Positions 4,918 to 5,522 of a DNA stretch of 5,522 nt are shown piece after piece. Numbering within the stretch: the first letter of the stretch is position 1; every line of letters begins with the position of its first letter. The DNA comes from CAYVBN01 sp964538565 (GTDB lineage Bacteria; Pseudomonadota; Alphaproteobacteria; Rhizobiales; Xanthobacteraceae). The notes below the pieces were generated by a model, which searched no databases, was not told where the DNA came from, and worked only from the letters and a program-made list of their open reading frames with translations. Both the position numbers and the translations under genes were made by a program. Location of the stretch: the NCBI GenBank assembly GCA_964538565.1, contig CAZIGW010000107.1, positions 1 to 5,522 of the forward strand, in the 5' to 3' direction.

Positions 4918-5522
4918 TCACAAGGCCTTGTTGCTCGCCTTCACGGCATCGGCGTCGACATAGACCTCGCTGCCCATCTGCCGGAACTTCTCCGACATCT
5001 GCGCCATGCCTTGCTCCTTGTCGTTCAAGGTCGCAGCGTAGTCGCGCACGTCCTGCGTGATCTTCATGGAGCAGAACTTCGGTCCGCACATGGAGCAGAA
5101 GTGGGCGACCTTGTGCGCCTCCTTCGGCAGCGTCTCGTCGTGATACTCGCGCGCGGTGTCGGGATCGAGCGAGAGGTTGAACTGGTCGACCCACCGGAAC
5201 TCGAAGCGCGCGCGCGACAGCGCGTCGTCGCGCAGCTGCGCGGCCGGATGGCCCTTGGCGAGGTCGGCGGCGTGCGCGGCGATCTTGTAGGCGATGACGC
5301 CCTGCTTGACGTCGTCGCGGTCGGGCAGGCCGAGATGCTCCTTCGGCGTCACGTAGCAGAGCATCGCGGTGCCGAACCAGCCGATCATCGCGGCGCCGAT
5401 CGCCGAGGTGATGTGGTCGTAGCCGGGCGCGATGTCGGTGGTAAGCGGTCCGAGCGTATAGAACGGCGCCTCGCCGCATTCCTTGAGCTGCTTCTCGACG
5501 TTGATCTTGATCTTGTGCATCG
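4918..5522 (-). CDS. thiC: Phosphomethylpyrimidine synthase ThiC, C-terminal part (5' end outside window)
   Basis: ThiC is a cytoplasmic radical-SAM enzyme that rearranges aminoimidazole ribotide into hydroxymethylpyrimidine phosphate, the pyrimidine half of thiamine. The visible part is about 200 codons, roughly the last third of a protein usually near 600 residues; the frame is open to the right edge and the ATG at 5520 is internal. Recognisable ThiC sequence includes EAPFYTLGPLTTDIAPGYDH, SAIGAAMIGWFGTAMLCYVT, PKEHLGLPDRDDVK, KIAAHAADLAKGHP, ARFEFRWVDQFNLSLDP and HKVAHFCSMCGPKFCSMKI. The CSMCGPKFC segment (codons at 5071-5097) is the family's CxxCxxxxC [4Fe-4S] cluster motif and is intact. 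The C-terminus (VYVDADAVKASNKAL, stop at 4918) is a normal end. thiC is often under a TPP riboswitch, but its leader lies outside this window. Confidence 0.97.
   Translation of the reverse strand, partial: MHKIKINVEKQLKECGEAPFYTLGPLTTDIAPGYDHITSAIGAAMIGWFGTAMLCYVTPKEHLGLPDRDDVKQGVIAYKIAAHAADLAKGHPAAQLRDDALSRARFEFRWVDQFNLSLDPDTAREYHDETLPKEAHKVAHFCSMCGPKFCSMKITQDVRDYAATLNDKEQGMAQMSEKFRQMGSEVYVDADAVKASNKAL

Noticed and set aside
4883..5479. Second minus-strand open frame overlapping thiC
   Set aside because: It reads the thiC codons in another frame and gives an Arg/Ala-rich product with no motif; the thiC frame is unmistakable.

Overview
The window is GC-rich throughout and reads like chromosomal DNA of an alphaproteobacterium, most likely a member of the Rhizobiales (Hyphomicrobiales). 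This rests on strong G/C third-position bias, a GGAAC-N17-CGTT promoter of the type used by the alphaproteobacterial general stress sigma factor EcfG, a secreted LTxxQ-type protein with an aromatic WIGPVFWPYAY-like segment, and small glycine-zipper secreted proteins. No RNA gene, insertion sequence, CRISPR array or phage gene is visible.

Left part, plus strand (1-1423): the 3' portion of a lytic murein transglycosylase (MltB/SLT_2 family with a C-terminal peptidoglycan-binding domain) enters from the left edge. A four-helix inner-membrane protein of unknown function follows after a 34-base gap. A strong hairpin with a T-rich tail (1464-1500) closes this unit.

Middle, minus strand (1521-3290): a convergent gene encodes a 589-residue secreted protein. 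It has an Arg/His-rich repetitive N-terminal half, an aromatic-acidic centre, and two copies of a Cys-paired, LTxxQ/Spy-like helical module in exact 119-residue register. An excellent match to the EcfG promoter consensus lies 43 bases before its start codon, so it is probably a general-stress-response envelope protein. The 482 bases upstream hold that promoter and the terminator of the next gene, and I see no further gene there.

Right part, minus strand (3773-5522): two paralogous 100-residue secreted glycine-zipper proteins lie in tandem, each with its own ribosome binding site and intrinsic terminator, so they are probably transcribed separately. Beyond them lies the 3' end of thiC (thiamine pyrimidine synthase, with its CxxCxxxxC iron-sulfur motif) and its terminator. 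The 301 bases between thiC and the nearer paralogue contain a direct-repeat/palindrome cluster that looks like an operator region.

Taken together, five of the six genes are envelope-related (peptidoglycan cleavage, inner membrane, periplasm or outer surface); thiC is an unrelated housekeeping neighbour. I do not see a defence system or other obviously new multi-gene machine. The most unusual items are the duplicated-module secreted protein with its stress promoter, the divergent paralogue pair with its palindromic upstream region, and a damaged-looking core motif in the transglycosylase at the left edge.
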